A stretch of DNA of 64,000 nt from Cytophagales bacterium (GTDB lineage: Bacteria; Bacteroidota; Bacteroidia; Cytophagales; Spirosomataceae): positions 1 through 64,000 of the forward strand of contig JAAFIU010000001.1 of the NCBI GenBank assembly GCA_013298805.1, in the 5' to 3' direction. The position numbers were made by a program, and so were the translations under genes. Within the stretch, counting starts at the first letter, position 1; each line of letters opens with the position of its first letter. Positions 8,589-16,710 of the stretch are shown one piece after another. The notes below the pieces were generated by a model. The model ran no database searches. It worked only from the letters and a program-made list of their open reading frames with translations, and was not told the DNA's origin.

Positions 8589-9503
8589 ATGACCGTAGAA
8601 TCCCCTTCGCAATCAAGTGTTAATGACATTACAAAAAATAACATTTATTCTTCCAAATTACTCTGGATTGGTATTCCCGCTTTTTTATTGATTGGTCTTG
8701 CAAGTATTTTGATATACAATTATCACGCATTGTTTTCGGTCGATAAATTAGTTGCTGGTTTAAACCAAGACTTCTATATTTATTTGTTAATTGGTGTTTT
8801 CGCTCAGTTAGTTGACGGAACTTTAGGAATGGGTTATGGAGCAACTTCAACTTCGTTTTTATTGTCAGTTGGCGTTCCTCCTGCTATCAGTAGTACGGGT
8901 GTACACGTGGCCGAAATGTTCACAACGGGAGCTTCGGCACTTTCGCATTATAAATTCAAAAATATCAATAAGCGTTTAGTGACTTATTTATTAGTTCCAG
9001 GGGTAATTGGCTCGGTTGTGGGTGCTTATTTACTTTCGGATGTGATTGATGGGAAAGTAATCAAGCCATTCATTGCCGTTTATATGATTGTGTTGGCAGT
9101 TATGATTATTATTAAAGGTTTGAGAAACAATAATGTTAAAAAGAAAACCAAAAACTTAGGTGTTTTAGCCATTTTTGGTGGGTTCATGGATGCTGTTGGT
9201 GGTGGCGGTTGGGGACCAATCGTAACTTCTACGCTTATTGGGCGTGGTCGTGACCCACGCTATACTATTGGCTCGGTAAATGCGGCTGAGTTTGCCGTTT
9301 CATTTGCGAGTGGTATCACGTTTTTACTTTTTGAAGGAATTAATGGCTGGCAAGTAATTGCAGGTTTAATCGTCGGTGGGGTGGTTGCAGCACCATTCGG
9401 AGCATTTTTTGTCAATAAAATCAAAAGAAGACCAATGACGATTGTAGTTGGTTTATTGATTATTTATTTGAGTAGCAGAACCCTTTGGAAAACTTTCATG
9501 TAA
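8589..9503 (+). CDS. TauE/SafE family sulfite/sulfonate exporter
   Basis: A polytopic inner-membrane protein of 304 residues with about eight hydrophobic segments. The signature 'QLVDGTLGMGYGATSTSFLL' and its second-half counterpart 'GGFMDAVGGGGWGPIVTSTL' are the two internally repeated halves typical of this family. Characterised relatives export sulfite, sulfoacetate or thiosulfate, or act as related anion permeases. The perfect palindrome over its promoter, and the matching site upstream of cysH at 47.9 kb, suggest control by sulfur or cysteine status. That regulatory link is inference. A terminator follows at once, so it is monocistronic. Confidence 0.9.
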   Translation: MTVESPSQSSVNDITKNNIYSSKLLWIGIPAFLLIGLASILIYNYHALFSVDKLVAGLNQDFYIYLLIGVFAQLVDGTLGMGYGATSTSFLLSVGVPPAISSTGVHVAEMFTTGASALSHYKFKNINKRLVTYLLVPGVIGSVVGAYLLSDVIDGKVIKPFIAVYMIVLAVMIIIKGLRNNNVKKKTKNLGVLAIFGGFMDAVGGGGWGPIVTSTLIGRGRDPRYTIGSVNAAEFAVSFASGITFLLFEGINGWQVIAGLIVGGVVAAPFGAFFVNKIKRRPMTIVVGLLIIYLSSRTLWKTFM

Positions 9504-9520
9504 AATAACTTTTTAAACAA

Positions 9521-9559
9521 ATCAAAGAGGGTTAGCATATTGCTAACCCTCTTTGATTA
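9521..9559. terminator. Bidirectional terminator between TauE/SafE and crtI-like genes
   Basis: 'aatcaaagagggttagca' and 'tgctaaccctctttgatt' pair perfectly over 18 bp with a 3-nt loop, between two convergent genes. Confidence 0.92.
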
Positions 9560-9568
9560 TAAATAGCC

Positions 9569-11089
9569 TTAAATTTCCTCATAATTATCACTCATAATTT
9601 TTGCCGAAGAAAGAGCCAAAGGAATCCCGCCCCCAGGGTGAACGCTTCCCCCCACAAAATAAAGGTTTTTGATTTTTGAAGAGAAATTGGCGTGTCTCAA
9701 AAATGCCGCAAAACGGTTATTTGATGAGTTTCCGTATAAGGCCCCCTGTACTGAGGAGGTTTTTGATTCAATTGTTCTTGGGTCGAGAATCTCCTCACAT
9801 TCAATTAATTCTGCTATATTCTGACCTAAAATTCTACTGATTTTTTGTAGCACATTTTCTTTCGTCTGACGAATAATTTCATTCCAATCTTGCCCTTCAT
9901 TGGCAGGGGCATTTATCAACACAAACCAATTTTCGCAGCCTTCTGGAGCATCATCGGCTTTGTGTTTTGAGGTAATATTGATGTAAACCGTTGGGTCGTG
10001 ATAAATAGACTTCTTATCGAACATCGTCCTAAATTCTTCCTGATAATTATCGCTAAAAAAGATATTATGTAAACCCAATTCGGAAAATTGCTTTTTAATT
10101 CCCCAATAAAAAATAACCCCAGAACTTGATTTTGGCTGATTTAACAGGAAATTTGGATGCTTTTCGTTCGGTAAAAGTTTACGATACGTATGCGTTACGT
10201 CCATGTTGGAAACAACTGCATCGGTAGGTATGAGGTTATAGGTATGAGATATTTGGTCAAGAGTATTTTCTCCATTATTACTATCTCCATTTCTCCTTAA
10301 CTTTACCCCCTTCACTTTTCCATTTTCCACTACAATTTCCTCCACCTTCGTTTCATAATAAAATTTGACACCTAAACTTTCCGCCAATTTTACCAATGAA
10401 TCGGTGATAGAAACCATGCCTTTTTTGGGGAAAAATGCTCCGATATTGTACTCCAAATGTGGAATAATATTCAATGTGGCAGGCGTTTGGTAAGGGTCAG
10501 AGCCATTGTAAGTGGCATAACGATTGAAGAGTTGGACAATTTTCGGGTTTTTGAATAGCTTTTCATTAGCATCATTCATCGTTCCGAAAATGCCTAACTT
10601 AGGGAGATTCAAATACCCTTTCAAGGCTTTTCGAGATGTCCAAGTAGATAATTTATGCAGAGAATCTTGTAAAAATAGCCCGTCTAAAACCTCATATTTA
10701 AAGGCACTATCTTTCAAAAATTGCGTAATTTTTTTGGCAGGTTCGCCTGTAATTTGCTCAACTTCCTCAGCAAATTTTTGGGGTTCAGCCCATGCTGTTA
10801 GTCGAGTTTGGTCTTCCCAAAAATACCGACAAACTTCGGTAAGTTGTTCATATACAAAGAAATCAGCGGGATTTTTGCCTACTAACTCAAATAATTCATT
10901 GACTAAATTGGGAAGCGTAAAAAGTGAAGGGCCAGCATCAAAACGATAACCATTTAGGTCAAAGCTACTCAACTTTCCGCCTGCGTAGGAATTGGCTTCA
11001 TAAACCGAAACCTCAAAACCTTTATGAGCCAAACGAATAGCGGAGGCAATTCCCGCAATACCTGCCCCGATGATAGCGACTTTTTTCAT
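9569..11089 (-). CDS. CrtI-type phytoene desaturase family FAD oxidoreductase
   Basis: The 506 residues match the carotenoid desaturase family. An N-terminal FAD-binding Rossmann motif 'VAIIGAGIAGIASAIRLA' is followed by 'GGKLSSFDLNGYRFDAGPS', the substrate-domain lead-in typical of CrtI/CrtD. The C-terminal signature 'LYFVGGSVHPGGGIPLALSS' closes the FAD site. Members desaturate phytoene or hydroxycarotenoids at the membrane in yellow-orange pigment synthesis. No crtB or other carotenoid gene lies beside it, so phytoene desaturase cannot be separated from the CrtD-like 3,4-desaturase branch. Confidence 0.9.
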   Translation of the reverse strand: MKKVAIIGAGIAGIASAIRLAHKGFEVSVYEANSYAGGKLSSFDLNGYRFDAGPSLFTLPNLVNELFELVGKNPADFFVYEQLTEVCRYFWEDQTRLTAWAEPQKFAEEVEQITGEPAKKITQFLKDSAFKYEVLDGLFLQDSLHKLSTWTSRKALKGYLNLPKLGIFGTMNDANEKLFKNPKIVQLFNRYATYNGSDPYQTPATLNIIPHLEYNIGAFFPKKGMVSITDSLVKLAESLGVKFYYETKVEEIVVENGKVKGVKLRRNGDSNNGENTLDQISHTYNLIPTDAVVSNMDVTHTYRKLLPNEKHPNFLLNQPKSSSGVIFYWGIKKQFSELGLHNIFFSDNYQEEFRTMFDKKSIYHDPTVYINITSKHKADDAPEGCENWFVLINAPANEGQDWNEIIRQTKENVLQKISRILGQNIAELIECEEILDPRTIESKTSSVQGALYGNSSNNRFAAFLRHANFSSKIKNLYFVGGSVHPGGGIPLALSSAKIMSDNYEEI

Positions 11090-11162
11090 TTTTCATTTTG
11101 ACTTTATGTAGAGATAACACAAAATCATTTTTTTTGTTAAATTTTCAATTGTTATAAAATGC

Positions 11163-11242
11163 AGAATGCAGAACAAGGAATTAAGAATGTAGAAGTGGGT
11201 TTAACTAAACTTCTACATTCTCAATTCCTTGTTCTGCATTCT
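11163..11242. repeat. 34-bp near-perfect inverted repeat
   Basis: 'agaatgcagaacaaggaatt...' (11163-11196) pairs with '...aattccttgttctgcattct' (11209-11242), with one mismatch in 34. The arms consist of the repeated words gaatgcagaa/gaatgtagaa. It lies 20 nt downstream of the esterase gene and may serve as its terminator. Confidence 0.85.
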
Positions 11243-11262
11243 AAAATCTATTTTTACAATTA

Positions 11263-12339
11263 CTAAAAAAACAGCCACTCCATCGCTTTTGGAAACTCTT
11301 TGCCCCATTGGTCTTCACTGTGTCCTCCTTCTGGGTCCAGAGAAATATGAATTTCTGTCTTTTTAACTCCTTGGCGTTCAAATGTTTGCTTTAACTTCTC
11401 AACATTTGGAATCATCGCCGTACTTTCTTGCCCTCCCGCATATACATAAATACGAGTGGGTAAGTGTGAAAGAAAATCAATAGCATCAAAATAAATATTT
11501 GGCGAAATCCAAAGTGATGGCGAGAAAATCATTAGTCGCCCGAACGCCTCAGGAAACATCAATCCCGCATAAATACTAATTAAACCACCCAAAGAACTTC
11601 CTCCAATCCCTGTTGATTCACGGTCGGGAATGGTACGATAGTTTTTGTCTATGTACGGTTTTAAGGTCTTAGCCAAAAACTGAGCGTATTTTCGTCCTTG
11701 TCCTTTCCCTAATTTTGGATTACTATAAGGCGAATATTCCACAAAACGTTCGTCACCACCGTGAGCAATGGCAACTACAATAACATCGCCGTGTTCACGA
11801 GCAGCTAAAACAGCTAATTGTTTATCAATTCCCCAATTCCCAAATTCAGAGCCATTACCAAATAGATTTTGGGCATCTTGCAAATAAATAACAGGATAAC
11901 GCTTAGTTGATTTTTCGTAATTATGGGGCAAAAGGATATAAACAGCACGTTTTTTACCTAACTGTGGTATTTCAAACTCATCAGAAATCAAACGAACTTC
12001 GGGCATGAGGTTTTCCGAAAGATTTGCTCCGTTCATTCTCCAGTGAGGGACAAAATCATGGAAAACACCCGTTTTGTTTTTGGCTACACGGTTTCCCGTT
12101 GAATTACCAAATTCATCTAATTCTACTTGATTCCAACCACCTTTTGTATATTTATATTCAATTGTATCAGGCAACTTTATATGCTCAGGGAATTTTAAAG
12201 CATACTTCCCATCTTCAACCTTATCCAATTTAAGTTCTTCTTTATCAGGCAACCAAGCGTTGAAATTGCCAGAGATATACACAGGGCGTTCATCTTCAAC
12301 GGGTGTGGTTAATTCAAAGTACAATATATTTTTACTCAT
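11263..12339 (-). CDS. Alpha/beta-hydrolase esterase with N-terminal CBM48/Ig-like domain
   Basis: This 358-residue protein has two parts. An early-set Ig-like, glycogen-binding type module covers about residues 1-100 ('ERPVYISGNFNAWLPDKEEL', 'YKYTKGGWNQVE'). An esterase-D/enterochelin-esterase-type hydrolase follows. The nucleophile serine sits in 'GIGGSSLGGL' and the likely catalytic histidine in 'EGGHSEDQWGKEFPKAMEWL'. There is no signal peptide, so it is probably cytoplasmic. Relatives hydrolyse siderophore trilactones or acylated sugars; the substrate here is unknown. Confidence 0.85.
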   Translation of the reverse strand: MSKNILYFELTTPVEDERPVYISGNFNAWLPDKEELKLDKVEDGKYALKFPEHIKLPDTIEYKYTKGGWNQVELDEFGNSTGNRVAKNKTGVFHDFVPHWRMNGANLSENLMPEVRLISDEFEIPQLGKKRAVYILLPHNYEKSTKRYPVIYLQDAQNLFGNGSEFGNWGIDKQLAVLAAREHGDVIVVAIAHGGDERFVEYSPYSNPKLGKGQGRKYAQFLAKTLKPYIDKNYRTIPDRESTGIGGSSLGGLISIYAGLMFPEAFGRLMIFSPSLWISPNIYFDAIDFLSHLPTRIYVYAGGQESTAMIPNVEKLKQTFERQGVKKTEIHISLDPEGGHSEDQWGKEFPKAMEWLFF

Positions 12340-12366
12340 TTAAGCTATCGTGGTTTTGTCAATCCG

Positions 12367-12374
12367 CAAAAGTA
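12367..12374 (-). promoter_or_regulatory. Candidate -7 box (TACTTTTG) for the esterase gene
   Basis: TACTTTTG on the minus strand fits TAnnTTTG and is 28 nt upstream of the esterase ATG. I see no good -33 partner at the usual distance. The rest of 12340-12607 is AT-rich with no gene. Confidence 0.45.
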
Positions 12375-12607
12375 CGCAATAAAATCTTTACGTTATCCTG
12401 CTTTTTACTTAAAACTCATTTTTAGAAATAAGGTTTTAAGATTTTTTTTATTGATGGACTAAAAACGCTATTGTTTGGGCGTTTGGCGGTATGAATGTTT
12501 GGGTATTTATTTGGAAATTTGTAGGGTGAAATACTTATTTGATTAGGGCTAATTTTCATGTACCTATTGCTTCATTACTTGGTCATTAAATTTTAAATGA
12601 AATTATC

Positions 12608-13333
12608 ATGCAAAAACAAGATTTTGAAACGATTATTAGGGAGCAATTATCATTATTTATAAGCCTTAAAGAAGAGATTTATAATCAGAAAGATTATGAT
12701 TTGGCAGTGAATCTGAGAGGAATAGAAAAGGGATTGATTGATATTCAGCGAATTATAGAAGAAAGAAAAAATGGCAAATCCACTTCGAGTGTAAAATTTC
12801 AACCTTGGGTCGGAAATAATTACGAAAATGAGAATCTCAAAATATTGGTTTTAGGGGAATCGCATTACGGTAATGCAGAGGAAAACAAAGAGACTTTCAC
12901 GCAGGATGTTATAAAATCTTGGGCTTTGAGAGAAGAAGGAAGTATTAAGTTTTTTACGACCATTGCTAAAATTTTATCAGATAAAACGGAAGTTTATTTA
13001 AGCGATGATAATGCAAAAGAATTTTGGCATAAGGTAGCATTTTATAATTATGTACAAGATTTTGTAGGAGAGGAAGCAAGAATGCGACCTACGGAATTAA
13101 TGTGGGAAGAAGCAAAACTGCCATTTATTCAGGTTGTTAATAAGTTAAAGCCTAACATAGTTGTTGTTTTGGGAAGTCATTTAGGAGAGTATATAGAGGA
13201 ATATGCAGACCAGTTTGAAAACACTATATTTTGTTATTGGTATCATCCTTCAACACCTCGATACTTTAAATACCAAAAATCATTAGAAGATTTTAAAATT
13301 GCGGTAGAAAAAGCAAATAAGAATAAAGTTTAA
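12608..13333 (+). CDS. Putative uracil-DNA-glycosylase-fold protein with UVR-like N-terminus
   Basis: A 241-residue soluble protein. Residues about 15-45 ('EEIYNQKDYDLAVNLRGIEK') resemble the UVR helical hairpin of UvrB/UvrC (EDFExAAxLRDxI). The remainder has the layout of the UDG superfamily: an early 'ILVLGESHYG' loop, 'KPNIVVVLGSHLGEYI', and a late 'WYHPSTPRYFKYQKSLEDF' where UDGs have their HPS-type motif. Catalytic residues of a known UDG class cannot be assigned with certainty, so enzymatic activity is not claimed. It may act on modified nucleic acid. The toxin-antitoxin pair follows 15 nt downstream, so the three genes could form one defence-type unit. Confidence 0.6.
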   Translation: MQKQDFETIIREQLSLFISLKEEIYNQKDYDLAVNLRGIEKGLIDIQRIIEERKNGKSTSSVKFQPWVGNNYENENLKILVLGESHYGNAEENKETFTQDVIKSWALREEGSIKFFTTIAKILSDKTEVYLSDDNAKEFWHKVAFYNYVQDFVGEEARMRPTELMWEEAKLPFIQVVNKLKPNIVVVLGSHLGEYIEEYADQFENTIFCYWYHPSTPRYFKYQKSLEDFKIAVEKANKNKV

Positions 13334-13348
13334 AACCAACTCGAAGCC

Positions 13349-13561
13349 ATGACATTCCACACACAACAAATCCAAACAGAGCAAGGTATTTTGATTGGAT
13401 TACCAGTATCAGAATGGGAAAAACTGATGAAAGAGTATAAAAAATTAAAAGAAAAGGAGGCATTTCAAAAAAGATTGACTTCTTCTTTTAAAGAAATAAA
13501 GGAAATTGAAGCTGGACGAATGAAAGCAACAACCTTGAAAGACTTTTTAAATGAGCTTTGA
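13349..13561 (+). CDS. Antitoxin of a RelE-type toxin-antitoxin pair (putative)
   Basis: This 70-residue, highly charged protein is predicted helical. Its C-terminal segment ('EIKEIEAGRMKATTLKDFLNEL') is the usual shape of an antitoxin tail that wraps its toxin. Its stop overlaps the start of the RelE-like gene by 11 nt, the standard translational coupling of type II modules. No DNA-binding motif is obvious in the N-terminus ('ILIGLPVSEWEKLMKEYKKL'). The call rests mainly on gene order and size. Confidence 0.7.
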   Translation: MTFHTQQIQTEQGILIGLPVSEWEKLMKEYKKLKEKEAFQKRLTSSFKEIKEIEAGRMKATTLKDFLNEL

Positions 13562-13886
13562 AATTATTGCTACTCGTGATTTTATGAAGCGAGCCAAAAG
13601 ATTATTAAAAAAATATCCTTCTCTCAAAACAGAATTAAGTACTTTACAGATAACACTTGAAGAAAATCCTTTTTTAGGGACACCATTAGGAGGTAATACT
13701 TTCAAAATTAGGCTCGCAGTGGCGAGTAAAGGAAAAGGCAAAAGTGGAGGAATTAGGGTAATCACCTACGTAATTATTCAAAATGAGAAAGTTTATTTGG
13801 CTGATATTTACGATAAATCTGAACAAGCAAATGTTACAGACAAAGAACTTGAAGAGTTAATTAAAGAAATAAAAAAACAAGAATAA
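13551..13886 (+). CDS. RelE/ParE-superfamily toxin (putative)
   Basis: The 111 residues match the RelE-like fold: 'ATRDFMKRAKRLLKKYPSLK' helices, then a beta-sheet core, with 'FKIRLAVASKGKGKSGGIRV' where the family has its 'YRiRl' motif and 'VYLADIYDKSEQANVTDKEL' near the end. Toxins of this group cleave mRNA on the ribosome or inhibit gyrase; which applies is unclear. It follows its antitoxin with an 11-nt overlap and ends 33 nt before leuC, so transcription may run from the TA unit into the leucine operon. Confidence 0.8.
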   Translation: MSFEIIATRDFMKRAKRLLKKYPSLKTELSTLQITLEENPFLGTPLGGNTFKIRLAVASKGKGKSGGIRVITYVIIQNEKVYLADIYDKSEQANVTDKELEELIKEIKKQE

Positions 13887-13919
13887 TCAACCAAGAATAT
13901 AGAGAACAAATTTTTAAAT

Positions 13920-15320
13920 ATGAATAATCCAACAACCTTATTCGACAAAGTGTGGGACGCACACGTTGTTCGTAAAATCGAAGATGGTCCAGATGTATTT
14001 CTGATTGACCGCCACTTTATCCACGAAGTAACCAGCCCAGTTGCATTTTTAGGTCTGGAAAGTCGTGGCATTGGTGTCCTTTATTCAGAGCGTACTTTCG
14101 CTACTGCTGACCACAACACGCCAACCATTAACCAACATTTACCTGTTCAAGACCCTCTTTCTGCTAATCAATTGCAACAGTTGGAAACGAACTCGGCAAA
14201 ATACGGTATTTCTCACTGGGGATTGGGACATCAGAAAAACGGTATCGTTCACGTAGTTGGACCAGAAAATGGTATTACACTTCCAGGAATGACCATTGTT
14301 TGTGGTGACTCACATACTTCTACGCACGGTGCTTTTGGGGCAATTGCGTTTGGTATTGGTACTTCGGAGGTTGAGATGGTACTTTCTTCGCAGTGTATTA
14401 TGCAACCCAAACCAAAGAAAATGCGTGTAACTATCAATGGTAAATTGGGTAAAGGTGTTACGCCAAAAGATGTTACGTTGTATATTATCGCTCAACTTTC
14501 GGCGGCAGGTGCTACGGGATATTTCTGTGAGTATGCTGGTGAAGTATTCGAGAATATGTCAATGGAAGGACGTATGACAGTTTGTAATATGTCAATCGAA
14601 ATGGGTGCGAGAGGTGGAATGATTGCTCCAGACGAAACGACTTTCGCCTATTTGAATGGTCGTGAACAAGCTCCAAAAGGAGAAGCGTGGGATAGAGCAA
14701 TGGCTTACTGGAAAACCCTTAAAACGGATGAAGGTGCTACTTTTGACCTTGAATATACCTACAATGCGGAGGATATTGAACCACAAATTACTTACGGTAC
14801 AAACCCAGGTTTAGGAACAGGTATTTCTAAAAATATTCCTTTAGCAACTGACGTAATTGACGGTGAAGCAAGTTATAAAAAATCATTGGGTTACATGGGA
14901 TTTGCCGAAAACGAGTCAATCATCGGAAAACCAATTGATTATGTTTTCTTGGGTTCATGTACAAACGGGCGTATCGAAGATTTCCGTGCTTTCGCTTCAA
15001 TCGTGAAAGGTCGTAAAAAAGCGGATAACGTAACGGCTTGGTTAGTGCCAGGTTCGCACGTGGTTGAAGCTCAGATTAAAGAAGAAGGTATTTTGGATAT
15101 TTTGACAGAAGCAGGTTTCTTACTTCGTCAACCAGGATGCTCAGCTTGTTTAGCGATGAACGACGATAAAATTCCTGCTGGGAAATATGCCGTTTCAACG
15201 TCAAACAGAAACTTTGAAGGTCGTCAAGGCCCAGGTTCAAGAACGCTTTTAGCTTCTCCATTGGTTGCAGCAGCAGCAGCGGTTACGGGCGTGGTTACAG
15301 ACCCTCGACAATTCTTGTAG
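13920..15320 (+). CDS. leuC: 3-isopropylmalate dehydratase large subunit
   Basis: LeuC and LeuD together isomerise 2-isopropylmalate to 3-isopropylmalate in leucine synthesis. The 466-residue sequence is full length and aconitase-like. The three [4Fe-4S] cysteines are visible in '[13 protein letters not shown]' and '[12 protein letters not shown]', and substrate-loop motifs include '[14 protein letters not shown]'. It is the first gene of a leu operon on the plus strand, followed by a repeat-flanked GxxExxY gene and leuD. The RelE-type toxin gene ends 33 nt upstream, and no separate promoter is evident in that short gap. Confidence 0.98.
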   Translation: MNNPTTLFDKVWDAHVVRKIEDGPDVFLIDRHFIHEVTSPVAFLGLESRGIGVLYSERTFATADHNTPTINQHLPVQDPLSANQLQQLETNSAKYGISHWGLGHQKNGIVHVVGPENGITLPGMTIVCGDSHTSTHGAFGAIAFGIGTSEVEMVLSSQCIMQPKPKKMRVTINGKLGKGVTPKDVTLYIIAQLSAAGATGYFCEYAGEVFENMSMEGRMTVCNMSIEMGARGGMIAPDETTFAYLNGREQAPKGEAWDRAMAYWKTLKTDEGATFDLEYTYNAEDIEPQITYGTNPGLGTGISKNIPLATDVIDGEASYKKSLGYMGFAENESIIGKPIDYVFLGSCTNGRIEDFRAFASIVKGRKKADNVTAWLVPGSHVVEAQIKEEGILDILTEAGFLLRQPGCSACLAMNDDKIPAGKYAVSTSNRNFEGRQGPGSRTLLASPLVAAAAAVTGVVTDPRQFL

Positions 15321-15326
15321 GTTTTA

Positions 15327-15486
15327 ACCGCAAGGACGCAAAGACGCTAAAAAAATTAGAATCACCGCTAAGACGGGAGGGCGCTAAAAAAATAGAATCA
15401 CCGCTAAGACGGGAGGACGCTAAAAAAAATAAAATGAACTGCAAAGACAGGACATTAAAAATCTTGCGTCATAGCGTCCTTGCGGT
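15327..15486. repeat. Tandem 36-38-nt units with inverted terminus, between leuC and GxxExxY-1
   Basis: Three units of the form 'accgctaagacgggaggacg' + 'ctaaaaaaatagaatc' follow each other (37, 36 and 38 nt). The block ends with 'cttgcgtcatagcgtccttgcggt', the inverted copy of the first unit ('accgcaaggacgcaaagacg'). The 13-nt 'accgcaaggacgc' has an exact complement at the end. Related units appear again after the GxxExxY gene. Confidence 0.88.
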
Positions 15487-15498
15487 AAAAAACTAACC

Positions 15499-15885
15499 AT
15501 GTCAAAAGAAGAATATGAAAGAATAGCAAAAGAAGTATTTTTTGCTTCTTTGGAAGTTCATAAGATAATGGGGCCAGGCTTATTGGAATCTGTTTATGAA
15601 TTATGTTTAATGAAAGAATTACAACTCAGAAATATATTCTCTGAAAGTCAAGTATCAATTCCTTTAGATTACAAAGGTTTTTCATTATCGAAAGATTTTA
15701 GAATAGATATTTTGGTAGAAAAAGAGATTATTTTGGAGTTAAAAGCCGTGGATACATTACTTCCAATTCATGAAGCACAAATAATTTCATATTTAAAATT
15801 GGCTGATAAACGTTTAGGATTTCTAATAAATTTTAATGTCCTAATTATCAAAAGTGGTTTTAGAAGATTTGTAAATAATTACTAA
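15499..15885 (+). CDS. GxxExxY family protein (copy 1), PD-(D/E)XK-like
   Basis: This 128-residue protein carries the defining motif G27-LL-E30-SV-Y33 within 'KIMGPGLLESVYELCL'. It also has a nuclease-like pattern D70...E80-x-K82 in 'FRIDILVEKEIILELKAV', as in PD-(D/E)XK folds. The function of the family is not established. It sits between leuC and leuD, has no metabolic link to them, and has repeat blocks of the same type on both sides (15327-15486 and 15895-16022). That suggests gene and repeats travel or act together. The second copy is at 18269. Confidence 0.9.
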   Translation: MSKEEYERIAKEVFFASLEVHKIMGPGLLESVYELCLMKELQLRNIFSESQVSIPLDYKGFSLSKDFRIDILVEKEIILELKAVDTLLPIHEAQIISYLKLADKRLGFLINFNVLIIKSGFRRFVNNY

Positions 15886-15894
15886 TAAATTTCA

Positions 15895-16022
15895 ATCGCA
15901 GAGACGGAAAAACGCTAAGAAATTAAAATAACCGTAAAGACGGAAGTACGCTAATTTATTTAAATTCTTGCGTCATAACATCTTTGCGGTGAAAAAACCT
16001 TGCGGCATAGCGTCCTTGCGGT
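15895..16022. repeat. Second 'cgcaaagacgctaa' repeat block, between GxxExxY-1 and leuD
   Basis: Forward units 'cgcagagacggaaaaacgct' and 'accgtaaagacggaagtacg' are followed by inverted units 'cttgcgtcataacatctttg' and 'cttgcggcatagcgtccttg'. The block runs to 15 nt before leuD, and its translation explains the false N-terminal extension of leuD in the ORF track. Confidence 0.85.
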
Positions 16023-16036
16023 TAAAAAACAAAAAA

Positions 16037-16633
16037 ATGGCATACGATAAATTCACCATCCTTTCGTCCACTGCCGTTCCGATGCCTATCGAGAACGTGG
16101 ACACCGACCAAATAATCCCTGCTCGTTTCTTGAAAGCTACGAAGCGTGAAGGTTTTGGCGATAATTTATTCAGAGATTGGCGTTATAACAACGACGAATC
16201 TCCAAAGCAAGATTTCGTTTTGAACAACCCAACTTACTCAGGTTCAATCCTTGTAGGTGGTCGTAACTTCGGTTCGGGTTCAAGTCGTGAACACGCCGCT
16301 TGGGCCATTTATGACTACGGTTTCCGTTGCGTGATTTCAAGTTTCTTTGCGGATATTTTCAAAGGTAATTCATTGAATATCGGTATTTTACCAGTAACTG
16401 TTAGCCCAGAATTTTTAGATAAAATCTTCTTGGCAATTGAAGCTGACCCAAAAGCAGAAATCGAAGTAAATCTTCCAGAGCAAAAAGTGACCATTGTAGC
16501 ATCAGGCGAAAGTGAAGACTTTACCATCAATGGCTACAAAAAGAACAACATGCTCAACGGTTTTGATGATATTGACTATCTACAAAGCATGAAAGGAGAA
16601 ATTGCAGCATTTGCAGAGAAGAGTCTTTATTAA
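16037..16633 (+). CDS. leuD: 3-isopropylmalate dehydratase small subunit
   Basis: LeuD is the swivelling subunit that completes the isopropylmalate isomerase with LeuC. At 198 residues it has normal length. 'NVDTDQIIPARFLK' and 'VGGRNFGSGSSREHAAWAI' are signature motifs of this subunit. I placed the start at 16037 ('MAYDKFTIL'), not 15968, because the extra 23 residues are translated repeat sequence. It is the third gene in leuC-GxxExxY-leuD-leuA-like-GxxExxY-leuB. Confidence 0.97.
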   Translation: MAYDKFTILSSTAVPMPIENVDTDQIIPARFLKATKREGFGDNLFRDWRYNNDESPKQDFVLNNPTYSGSILVGGRNFGSGSSREHAAWAIYDYGFRCVISSFFADIFKGNSLNIGILPVTVSPEFLDKIFLAIEADPKAEIEVNLPEQKVTIVASGESEDFTINGYKKNNMLNGFDDIDYLQSMKGEIAAFAEKSLY

Positions 16634-16636
16634 GAA

Positions 16637-16700
16637 GTGATGAATGATGAGTGATAAGTGATGAGTTTTGCCATCATTCATCATTCATCATTCATCATTC
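16637..16700. repeat. Word-repeat hairpin between leuD and the leuA-like gene
   Basis: 'agtgatgaatgatgagtgat' on the left pairs with the 'catcattcatcattcatc' series on the right. It ends 10 nt before the next ATG, inside an operon, so it is more likely an RNA-processing or stability hairpin, or inert repeat, than a full terminator. Confidence 0.75.
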
Positions 16701-16710
16701 ATAACTAAAT

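Noticed and set aside
15327-15486. Possible CRISPR-like array between leuC and GxxExxY-1
   Set aside because: Only about three diverged direct units, no spacers, and an inverted end copy.
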